Part shown: piece after piece, positions 12,666-25,300 of the stretch
Layout of the letters: every line of letters starts with the position of its first letter
Position numbering within the stretch: position 1 is the first letter of the stretch
From: Paragorgia papillata
Lineage: Eukaryota > Cnidaria > Anthozoa > Scleralcyonacea > Coralliidae
DNA length: 64,000 nucleotides
Direction of reading: 5' to 3'
Assembly: GCA_035771165.1 (NCBI GenBank)
Contig: JAWNZC010000423.1
Span: 519,501-583,500, forward strand
The notes under the pieces: model-generated
Seen by the model: the letters and a program-made list of their open reading frames with translations, nothing else
Told to the model about the DNA's origin: nothing
Database searches by the model: none
Program-made: the position numbers and the translations under genes

Positions 12666-15600
12666 AAATAACCATAGATAATGGAAATGGAAGGGGAACT
12701 GGATCGGAAACTTAAAACGATGTTACGAAATCGTAAACGATGTTTGCACAACTTGCTATGGTAATTATACACTTATAAGTGGCTAATGCCCCTAATTGTG
12801 TGGTCCCACATGGCTAAAATCAGACACTACTGAACGTAAGCGATATTACAGTATTGTTTAGGTACATCAGCCGCTTATAATTGTATAATTACCATAGCAA
12901 GTTGTGCAAATATCGTTTCCGGTTTCGTAACATCGTTTTAAGTTTCCTATGCAGTTCCCCTTTCATTATCTATGAAATAACAGCAGCAGCAGCAACTGAA
13001 AGAACGACAACAGCAATAACAACAGCAGCAGCAACTGAAAGAACGACAACAACAACAGCAATAACAACAGCAGCAGCAACTGAAAGAACGACAACAACAA
13101 CAGCAATAACAACAGCAGCAGCAGCAACTGAAAGAACGACAACAACAACAACAGCAATAATAACAACAAATAACGAATTAACTACAAAAAGTTAAAGTTT
13201 AACCCCTTGACTCCTAAGCGCCCATATAGACGCCCCTTTAGTAAGCGAGACATGCATGATTTTTTTATCGCTTCCGAAGTGTCAGTTCTATTAACCGCGG
13301 ATCAAAATTAAAGCAATCACGAGGTGTATTCTCATGTACCACGTGATAAACATCCAATTGTTAACTCGTAAACAAGCTATCACGTGGTAGATAAGAATAC
13401 ACCTCGTGATTGCTTTAAAATTGATCTGCGGTTAACGAAACTGTCGCTTCGGAAGCGATGAAAACATCGTCTGTCTCGCTCTACTGATTTGAGTAGTACT
13501 CGTCAAGGGAAGACCCCAACCCATTGAACTCTAAAAAGACTGGAACGATAACTCGGGGGGGGGGGGGGATTTTGAAGCCAGTGCCAGTCTCTTTGCAGGT
13601 AGCTCCCGTCCTTCAAGTTACTTAATTTTCATCCTGCCATATACTTTGTTTGGGACGATAACAAATTACTCCAAAACAACGAATAGTTGAAATGCATTGT
13701 GTACGTATGTTCTTAGAAATAGCATTGCCTTCAATTAAATGTATAGCATAAGTTTCCTCGTTATGTTCAACTTTTTCAAATGTGGTAAATGTTCGGCCAT
13801 ATTTCGTTGGGAAATAACACTAAGAAACTTGTTGTAGTTTTTCTGAGTTTTGAGCTGAAATACTTAACGCCGAACGTTGGGCTGTATTGAAACTGAAGCT
13901 ATTGAAAAATGCTATTTGGTATAGAAACTTCAAGACTTTAGCTAAAAGGGAAATAATTAAAATATATAAAAACAACTGCCATTTTGTTTGCCGTAGGTTA
14001 CAAAATGAATTATTAATGAGTTTTTGAAGGGCAACTAAACCTTTTGAAGTTATATTTTCTTCTGAAAGGGTTATCATCTAACTTAGCAAAAGTAAAGAAA
14101 AACATGAATTTCGATGTAATTGCCTGGACTAATAGGAGGTAAGAAGTAATTTAATTCGTGTGTCGAATTGAATCGAGTTATACGTCGCAGTTTCGTCGCG
14201 CAGGCCTCACAGATATCGCAAAAAAGTGCAAAATAGTGCCAACGAGGTGGCATTCAACCATGGATTCAATTTCACTATCGTTATACCTTGATAACAGCCA
14301 ACGAATTCAGCCCTCATACAGACATGACCGTGCCAGGTTTGAGGGTGAATGCGAATGAAGCGAGCCGCAATAACAGGTGATAGAGAATGTTGCACAATAG
14401 AATTCCTATCGTTGTTTCCAACGAACACCTTAAAATTAAAAAAATATATATATTAAAATAATAACAACTAGTAGGGACTAGAAAAAAGACTTAAAGCTCA
14501 CTCACACTCAATGAGTGGTCCCCATTGAACTATAAGAAGACTGGAACGATAACTCAGGGGGGGATTTTGAAGCCAGTGCCAGTCCCTTTGCAGGTAGCTC
14601 CCGAGCTTCAAGTTACTTAATTTTCATCCTGCCATATATTTTGTTTGGGACGATAACAAATTACTCCAAAACAACGGATTGAAATACATTGTTTTATACG
14701 TATGTTTTTAGAAATAGCATTGGCTTCAATTTGATGTATAGTATAAGTTTCCTCGTTATTTTAAACTTTTTAAAATGTAGTAAATGTCGACCATATTTCG
14801 CTGGGAAATAACACTAAAAAACTTGTTGTAGTTTTTCTGAGTTTTGAGCTGAAATACTTAACGCTGAACGTTGGGCTATATATGAAACTGAAGCTATTGA
14901 AAAATGCTATTTGGTATAGAAACTTCAAGACTTTAGCTAAAAGGGAAATAATTAAAAAATATAAAAACAACTGCCATTTTGTTTCAATAGCTTCAGTTTC
15001 ATATACAGCCCAACGTTCAGCGTTAAGTATTTCAGCTCAAAACTCAGAAAAACTAACATTTAAAGATTTTTGGCTTCATCCATTCATAGGGCCTGACTTA
15101 TGGAGTTAGCGTTCCAGTTTACTTAGAGTTCAATGGTGGTCCTCACACTCAATAAGAGCAACTCAACACTCAATGAGCCTCCACTCACCCTCAATGAGTA
15201 TGAGACTACACTCACTCTCAAACCATTCAATTGATCGTTTTCATCTGACGTCACGGCGGCCATATTGGTGTACCGAAACAATGAAATGGCGGCCATATTG
15301 GTGTACCATCTTTATCCAATAAATTACGCAGTGAGCATAACAAGATAGCCAGCTCCGGTACCTCGCCTCCATATATAAACACCCCACAGTTAAAAGTTTG
15401 CATAATATAAGGATAGTGAGCGAAATCAAGCATTTTTACATTCATTGCGTCTACACGGAACATCAGTTAGGGTGCATTCGTTTGGGACCATTCCGGAAAA
15501 GGAACAGCCAGAATAACGTCCGCGAAAGCTATCCGTGTTTATATAGCCTGATGCAAACACTCGAGTGAGTTTAGGAGAATTCGCATAACCTTTCAAATTC

Positions 15601-16247
15601 TCACAGCTCACTCTTCGTGTTTGCACAGGCTATATAAACACATGTGCTTTGCTTTGCAGCTTTGGTAGTATATTCTAAAATCATGTTCCCTAAATTCTTG
15701 ATCAGTTAGAGTGTTCTATTTCTTAGTTTGGAATTGGAATTTCAGAAAGTTTTGATCCACTGATCTTGTAATTTTTGTATATTTTTGTAACCCCACCTTG
15801 TTCTGTCCATTTTGTTTGTAAGACCCAAATTTGGAGCCATCGTCGCCGTAAGAAACTGTGTAGGATTTCACCCATCTATCGAGCTCTTGTCTACCTTGGG
15901 TTATTATTTTTGTCACCTTCGTTAGCAGTAAGAAGTCAACTTGAAGCCACTGATTACTCATAAGAGCTGAAGGTGTACACCAGCTACCAGAACCCGCACC
16001 ATCTGCCACACGGTTTAACCTGCTATTTCCTCCTCGGAAACTGGCACTATATTGAGCCGAAACTCGGATCTGAGAATCATCGATTCTATAACTCTCCATG
16101 CCGAGGGGCTGCGGAGCTAAACATTCTAGAAATACAATAGTGGAATAATTAAAAATTACTATATAACTGACTGAGATTACACTATACAATGAATAAGACA
16201 ATATAGCTGGATAAGACCCGGTTTGCACGAGACCAGCACGAAGCTCT

Positions 16248-16325
<78 letters not shown>

Positions 16326-19300
16326 TTTATTAAACCCTCTGGAAAACAATTGAATAGCAGGGTGACACATCTTAGAGTTAATATTATCGTTCTAAAAATC
16401 TATAAAAAGTTGTGATATATTATACTATTATATTTATATGAATATTTTGCGTTAATACAACATCGTGAGCATGTGTGAATCATCCATCCACCTACCTACC
16501 CATTCATACATACATCCAATCTCGTTCCCAGAGCCCACGTTCCCCACGGGAAACGAGAGACTCTGGGATAATCCGCTCACGCCATCACAGGGTTCTTGTT
16601 ATCCGGAAGAAGAGTAATCATGTTCATCAGCCAATGAAATATCGATGTGAAACGGATTATCACAGAGTCTCTCGTTTCCCGGGTGGGAAACGTGGGCTCT
16701 GGGAACGAGATTGACATACATCCATACATCCCTCCTCCTTTCCTCCCTTTAATCATCCACCCATCCCTCCCCTGCATCCATCCATCCCTCCCCTGCATCC
16801 ACACATCCCTCCCCTGCATCCATCCAGCAGCCACCCATCCCTCCCCTGCATCCACCCATCCCTCCCCTGCATCCATCCAGCATCCACCCATCCCTCCCCT
16901 GCATCCATCCAGCATCCACCCATCCATCCCTCCCCTGCATCCACCCATCCCTCCCCTGCATCCACCCATCCCTCCCCTGCATCCATCCTGCATCCACCCA
17001 TCCCTCCCCTGCATCCATCCAGCATCCACCCATCCCTCCCCTGCATCCATCCAGCATCCGCCCATCCCGCCCCTGCATCCATCCAGCATCCACCCATCCC
17101 TCCCCTGCACCCATCCAGCATCCACCCATCCCTCCCCTGCATCCATCCGGCATCCACCCATCCCTCCCCTGCATCCATCCAGCATCCACCCATCCCGCCC
17201 CTGCATCCATCCGGCATCCACCCACCGAGCAAGCCAGCCACCCGTTCATTCATGCATCATTCCATCCATCCGTTCCTCCATCTATCCCTCCCTGCGTCCA
17301 TCCATCCATCTATAAACGTCATGGAGCCCTGTGGCTACATTACACTTTACGTAATACTTATCAGATTCATTAAAAATTCATGAAGAAAATTCAAAAGAAA
17401 TGAATATTTAATCAATATCTGTAAAACTCATACAGATTCGTCCCGATTTACATAAACTTTTTCCTCAATTTACTTAGCTAAAATCACCCCAAGTTGAAAA
17501 ATAGTTTGAAAACATGGCTATTTAGATGCGTCCATTAGATACGTACGATAAAGCATTCGCAGCCGATCTGTATCTGATTTACTACGGCTCGCTTGCAGCT
17601 CGCCTTGTAAATCAGATACAGATCGCTGCCCATGCTTTATCTATTACTTACAAATTAAGCACCCAAACCGTATGGGGTTTGTAAATCCCATACATGCAGT
17701 TTGGACGCAAATATTGTATACGACTCATCATCTAATTGTACAAGCTTGTTAACAATCTTAAAGATATAAACTATTTAAGCTGAAAAAAAATCAAACGAAA
17801 AGTTTATGTAAATCAGGACGAATCTCATCTGCACTCGATCAATCTCGTTCCCAGGGCCTTTTTGAAATTGGGAAGGCGGGAAAAGGCCCTGGGTGTAAAA
17901 ATTAGCAATTTAATTTATACTCTTATACGGGGTTCAAAATTAGCCGCGGCTTAAATTGGCCGTATCCAAAATGTATCCAAAATGGCAGATACTGATTCAG
18001 ATTTAGCAACTTTAAAAGTGCAATTAAGTTGTTTTATTGGAATACTTTGGGTCTAAATAACACACTAGATTGTATCTTCATGTCATTGGTTTGCTTTTGA
18101 ATTTTTTTGTTTTTGTGGCGCATACCCTTTAAAACTCAACTTTCTAATCACTACACTAATGCTGTAACTTGAAATAGTTTACATTAAAATTGTCCCCGCT
18201 TTCTGCACGAGAAGGTATTTAGTTTATGAAGGGGATGTGAATCAGTTATTCTGTGATATACATGTATTCACAATTAGTGTTGCTGTTAATCTGTATAACA
18301 TTCGTCCCTTTACTGCTACGGATACACGGGCAATATTTGTCTCGCGATGGTTACGACCACTGACCTCTATATAAACTAGATAGGCCATTCCCTATGGCCA
18401 GCAGTCAAATATTTCGTGCCAGTCACCGCCATCTTACGTAGTGGAACATATGACGCATTGCGGCCTTAGAACTTGTTCCCAATCCCAAAATTGACTAGCG
18501 TAAGCAATCTTGACGTCAGCACGGTCAGATTATCCGGGGGAGGCAATATTAAGTACTCTGTGCCGGGGGAGTCGGAAAAGCCGTAAAGCAAACAACAGAT
18601 GCCGGTTCGTTTAGTTTTCACTGTTTAACAACAAATACAGTCAAAAGATGGCAAGTACACAACACGAGATATTGTTAAGGCATTAAGATTACTATAAAAG
18701 GTACAATTCGTTCGCATGCTCGTTACCAGTGCCGGATTTAGGACAGGGCGGACTGGGCGGTCGCCCAGGGCCCCCCACAAAATAATGTTTAAGGGGGGGC
18801 CTCCACAAAAATGTCTTCGCATGTATCTCGTGCTGATGGTGACCAATTGCAGTGGCGAGCGTTCGTTTTCGAAGCTGAAATACATCAAGAATAGACTTCG
18901 CACAAATATGACACAGGAATGGCTCACCTACTTAGCACTAATGAGCATAGAATATGATATTTTGCGTGAGATGAACGTCGATGAGCTGATAGAAGAGTTT
19001 GCTAGACGCAAGGCTCGTGAGGTGCCTGGTCGTAAACTAAATTGACAGACTCACATAACTGCAGTATTCTGTAACCATACGTTAATTTTGTCATTTACGT
19101 TGTATTGTACCGACACTGTAATAGCCAATAGGTACATCTGTACATGTATAAATATAATCTATATGTTCAACTTCCTCAGTTCTGGTCTCAGTTGCTTGTC
19201 CTACTCATAGTATACTCAACCTCTAGCATGTTTTGATATTTATAGTTTAATTAGTTATATGACTATGTAACTTAGCATAGTTGTGCGAAGTCTATTCTTG

Positions 19301-22300
19301 ATGTATTTCAGCTTCGAAAACGAACGCTCGCCACTGCAATTGGTCACCATCAGCACGAGATACAGGCGAAGACATTTTTGTGGAGGCCCCCCCATTAAAC
19401 ATTATTTTGTGGGGGGCCCTGGGCGACCGCCCAGTCCGCCCTGTCCTAAATCCGGCACTGGCAACGAGCATGCGAACGAATTGTACCTTTTATAGTAATC
19501 TTAATGCCTTGGTCAGTGACCGCCCAGGGGCGTCATAGAATAACGGTCAGGGCCAACCTCGTACTCAAGAGCATTTTTGCCTCCACGGTTTGGGTCAGGG
19601 CATCAAATACTGTTAACAGATAAAGTGTATCAGCCGTTGCTATGACAACAGTGTCGTTTCAAAATGGCCGTAAATTCACATTTAATCGAATTTATTTCAA
19701 AAACAAGTTCGGTGACCGCCAATTTTTTTTGCATTAAAACATTTCTTTAAGTTTAGGTAATCAATAGTAAGATTTTTAAAAAATTCTGTACATCCATTTT
19801 TTTTGAAAAATAGAAAACCATAATTTTTCTTCGATAAAAAAATTGGATATACAGAATTTTTTTAAATCTGCTTATTGATTACTGAAATTTAAATGTTTCC
19901 ATGCAAAAAAATTTGGGGGTCACCGAACTCGTTTTTGAAATATATTGAATTAGTTGTAAATTTACGGCAATTTTGAAACGTCACTGTTGTCATAGAAACG
20001 GCTAAAACACGTTATCTGTTAACAGTATTTAATATCTTGAACGTTACTCTATGCATAACGTTAGTTTCATTCTTTTTCAAAATATTTATGAGGTTGAAAC
20101 TTGCATTTTTTCAACTTTACAAGAAAAACCTTTTCATACCTTCGTTCTGCTCTTGAATATTCTTTGCCTGTACTGATACTTCGCAAAAGTGAAAGTAATC
20201 AGTGAGTCGGGATACTATTGCCACATACCGTCCTCTGATGGCGTGAAAACAGAAAAATGTCCTTGTTTCTCCATCTAATAATCCATGACGCCCAGCGCAA
20301 TTGACGTTTTCATCGGCCATCACATTTTCACTTGGACCAACTAGGATTTCAAAATCTTTCGCTCTAAAACTAGCTGTGACCCTGTTGGTTATTGTTGTTG
20401 CATAGACATCGACGGTTATTCCAAGGTCTACACGCCACCAAGGGAAACTTGCGGGTTCAGTGTGAAAACAGGAACCATGCCACAAGTCTCGGTCACGATC
20501 ACCATCTACAGCTCTAGAGGCCACAAACGTAGATCCGATATACGTCGATACTTGTTGAGCATTTTGTCCCAATGCATAGTTCACTGCAACGGTATCAGAA
20601 TAAAGGATATACATTTACAGATGAATCAACAGATAACGGAATATTAGAGTTGCGTTCGTTTGGATTATTCCAGAGTAAGAATAATTTCTGAAATATTCCA
20701 GAATAGCCTGATCTCTCGGTTTCCAAAGACAAGTGCAAATCTGTATTTTGGAGCGCCACCATTAGCCCTTTGAAGCCTGAAGACGAGTCTTTAGTATTTT
20801 ATCTTGCTAACGCCAGACGGTTTTATTCAGCACAGGGACTGGAGGTCCAGGCCTCAATTTGCAAAGGGTTAAATTGGCCGTGTTTGAGAAGAATGAGTTG
20901 AAGAGAACTTATGACGTCATAGACTCAACAAAAAAAAAAGATCATTGTTGTTGTCAACAAAAGGGTCATTGTTGTTATTGAGTCTATGACGCCATAAGCT
21001 TCCTCGACTCATTCTTCTCAAGCTCGGCCACTTTAATGACAGTGCTCCAAAATACAAACTTCACACGTAAAATATCACCTTTTCTCCAACGAATTTTGAA
21101 ATGAAACTTTGCACGATTACCAACTATCATGACACCTTTAGTATTATGCAAAAACATTTCCAACAATATTTTCATCAGAGAACCACTGGTGTTCCGAGTT
21201 ATCGAGATTAAGAAGAGCTCATAAACTAGCGTTCGCGGACGTTCAGGCCTGGTCAAACGCTTTCAACATTTCATGCAACATCGTTCAACATTATTGAATT
21301 CAACCGTGATTCAACATGTTGAAAGCGTTTGGCCACCCTGTTGAATGATGTTGAATGATGTTGAACGTTGTTGAATGGTGTTGAACGAAATTTGAACATG
21401 TTCAAATTTTCGTTCAACATGCGTTCAACAATGTTGCATGAAATGTTGAAAGCGTTTCGCCAGGCCTTTAGGATGAGAGTGTGTTCTTTTGGTCCTATTT
21501 AATTCCGGATTAGGGATAGACAGAATTACAAGTTAAGTGAAAAGGTGGTAGACTACCGAGGTTTTAGTAACGAAATACCAACGTTACCAGCGGAGCTCTT
21601 TATCGAAGTAAATAATGAAGGGCTCCGCTTGAAACGTCAGTAGTATTTCGTTTTAAAAAACTATTCTAGGCAGTTTACCGCCTTTTTCACTTTGCTCGAT
21701 CTAAAACACTGCCCTATACGCAGCATTTACAATCTCGGTAATGATTTTTTACCTTCGTTATCGTAAAAATCAAGTGGGCGTCCATAAACTTCAACTTCGC
21801 AAAGTGAAAGCCGTCTGTTCGATCCAGGAAGTTTGATTGTTATCGATTGGGTTTTTTTCGGAGAAAAGCAAGCCAAGCTTGTTTTTCCATTACTAGGAAG
21901 AAAGCCATTAGCGCAGTTCCATGTGTTCGAGTCCTTTGTCGCCAAAATTTCGAAAAAGCCCGAATAAACCCAATAGTCGTCGGCTCTGGCAGTAATAGTA
22001 ACAGATGTGACGTAAATCTCGGTCTGAAGATCCACTGACCAAGTCAAATCGGTTCCGACATCTGTTTCAGAACAGCTTCCATTGACAAAATACGGATTTC
22101 TGTTACCATCGACGAGGCGTGACGCGTCGCCACCGTTAGTAGTACTTGATTGTTGCGCAGGTTTTTGGAATGCAAAGTTCTCTACGAAAATAAATAAATA
22201 TAGTAAAAATTATGTTACAAGTTAACGTAAAAAATAAAATATGTGGCAAGGTGGCCACTACAGCGATCGCCAATTACTGCAGTCCCAAAGTCAGGGGCTC

Positions 22301-25300
22301 TGGAAGCCTTTCAAAGTTGTGGGTGTCCTGCGTCTCGCAGAATGCCATAAACAGGGCCACGCCTTTCAGAGAATATAATAGATAACTAATAACTATATAT
22401 ACATAACATACAAGATAACATCACAAGTTCACAACAACTTCAAGAACTTTTAAAAAAAAGAGTATAAAAAAGAGTATAAAAAAAGAGTATTATTATGTAT
22501 AAAAAAACGAAAAGATGTACGTTAACATTCAACAAGACCAATTATCAATTTGTTTACAATTTGCTAAAATATTGTGGGTGTCCTTATGTAGGACACCCGC
22601 AGTCCAGAAAGTGCGGGTGTCCGGACACCCGTAGTCCAGAAAGTGCGGGTGTCCGGACACCCACTGCTTCCAGAGCCCCTGCCCAAAGTAAGTTGAAATA
22701 CAAGGAAAATACTTAATAACTTTGGTCATAATACTTATTATTTTTATACAATATTAGTTAATAATTACGTCCGCCAGTTTATCTGTTTGTCTGTCGCCAG
22801 GATATCTCACAAAATACAGCACAGATTTTCATGAATGTTTGGGGGAAAATTGATCATAGACCATGAACCAACCCATTCAATATTGGTTGAGATTGTTTAA
22901 AATTTGGATGAGAAATTAATAAAAATCTGGCCACAGGATTATCCTTGTGGAAAAAGGCTTGATTGCGCTCATCATCCTTATTTTATGCAAACATTTTTGC
23001 ATAATTTTGGTAATATTGCAATCAAGCATTTTATTCATTCAATTCACACATGTGTAGGTCTCGTGAGCTAGCCTGGTTAGCGGGATGACTCGTTTTCTTT
23101 TTAAACATCTCTAATAACCCGCTAGCGGAAGTTAGGAGGTATATGCCATCTTTGAGTCAGTGGCGTAACTCCTACAGGCGCTGCCCGGTAGCATGTCGGA
23201 TGTCCTTTATGGGGATTCCGACATTCCGTCATTTTCACGTATTTATTGGGAAATCGTCAGTCGTCGTTGAACTGGATATAGCTTTCCATCATTTAAATAT
23301 TGGTACGAAGTTTCAAACATTTTCATAAAAAATACAGAACGTTGCAACAGGTTAATAAAGATACGAAAATGGATTTCTATTCTGCTGCTTGTCCCAGGCC
23401 TTTTGCTCAGTCAAATTACCGTTTTTGCGCATGCAGTTAGACTAACCATTTTTGTGTCCACCCAAATCATAAAAACAAATTGTTTTATTTTTGCTGTTAA
23501 TGCAGCAGTGTAAGAGTCAGGTTAGTTTGTTTTGTGTATAGTTACGTGATTACGGTATTTTCGTCAGTGACTATATTCTTGATATAAGACGGCTTTGCCT
23601 GCCGGTATTAACGGGTTGATAAATATTCTTATAATGCAACAAAAGTTTGATATATATAATGATGAATTTCCCCTTGTTATACCGATTACTGTTTTGGAAA
23701 ATTCCTCGCAGAAAATGCACTTCTGGGGCATGTGAAATTCAATTCGGGGGCTTCGCGCCTTAGGCCCCCCGGGCCCGGGGGCCCTTTTCAGTTTGAGCCA
23801 GGGGCACCCTAGCCCAAAGTTACGCCACTGCTTTGAGTACTCTCTTGTTATTAATAATTTTATTATTAATTATAAGTTATATAATTATAAGTGTACAGTA
23901 AATAATAAGTTTACAGACAAAATACAAATATTTCCAAATTCTGCTTCTAAAGACTGTTGCGTATTTATAGGAAGTTTCAAGGCTTTGTTACACTGCGCAG
24001 TTTGCCATGCAACTTTCATGTCTCGTAACGCGCCAAAAACGATTCCCGTAACTGTTGCGAAATAAGTTGCAAGAATCAGGGTAAAACATGCTGTGCAATA
24101 ACCATGATCGTTACTCGTTGCGAGACAAGTTAGACGAACCATTGCAATATGTAACATGCTGTGCAATGACCATGATCGTTGCGAGACAAGTTAGACGAAC
24201 CATTGCAGTGTGCAACATGCTGTGCAATGACCATGATCGTTGCGAGACAAGTTAGACGAACCATTGCAGTGTGCAACATGCTGTGCAATGACCATGATCG
24301 TTGCGAGACAAGTTAGACGAATCATTGCAGTGTGTAACATGCTGTGCAATGACCATGATAGTTGCGAGACAAGTTAGACGAACAATTGCAGTGTGTAACA
24401 TGCTGTGCAATGACCATGATCGTTGCGAGACAAGTTAGACGAACAATTGCAGTGTGCAACATGCTGTGCAATGACCATGATCGTTGCGAGACAAGTTAGA
24501 CGAACCATTGCAGTGTGCAACATGCTGTGCAATGACCATGATCGTTGCGAGACAAGTTAGACGAACCATTGCAGTGTGCAACATGCTGTGCAATGACCAT
24601 GATCGTTGCGAGACAAGTTAGACGAATCATTGCAGTGTGTAACATGCTGTGCAATGACCATGATCGTTGCGAGACAAGTTAGACGAATCATTGCAGTGTG
24701 TAACATGCTGTGCAATGACCATGATCGTTGCGAGACAAGTTAGACGAACCATTGCAGTGTGCAACATGCTGTGCAATGACCATGATCGTTGCGAGACAAG
24801 TTAGACGAACCATTGCAGTGTGCAACATGCTGTGCAATGACCATGATCGTTGCGAGACAAGTTAGACGAACCATTGCAGTGTGCAACATGCTGTGCAATG
24901 ACCATGATCGTTGCGAGACAAGTTAGACGAACAATTGCAGTGTGTAACATGCTGTGCAATGACCATGATCGTTGCGAGACAAGTTAGACGAACCATTGCA
25001 GTGTGCAACATGCTGTGCAATGACCATGATCGTTGCGAGACAAGTTAGACGAACCATTGCAGTGTGCAACATGCTGTGCAATGACCATGATCGTTGCGAG
25101 ACAAGTTAGACGAACCATTGCAGTGTGCAACATGCTGTGCAATGACCATGATCGTTGCGAGACAAGTTAGACGAACCATTGCAGTGTGCAACATGCTGTG
25201 CAATGACCATGATCGTTGCGAGACAAGTTAGACGAACCATTGCAGTGTGCAACATGCTGTGCAATGACCATGATCGTTGCGAGACAAGTTAGACGAATCA

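Noticed and set aside
12527..13195. Cys-, Leu- or Thr/Ala-rich open frames
   Set aside because: Products of CAA/CAG repeats on both strands.
13820..14077. 85-codon minus-strand open frame
   Set aside because: It lies inside a repeated element, is disrupted in the second copy at 14.8 kb and has no known domain.
16577..17315. Four overlapping open frames of 166-222 codons
   Set aside because: All arise from the CATCC minisatellite; every frame in it stays open and gives the same repeated peptide.
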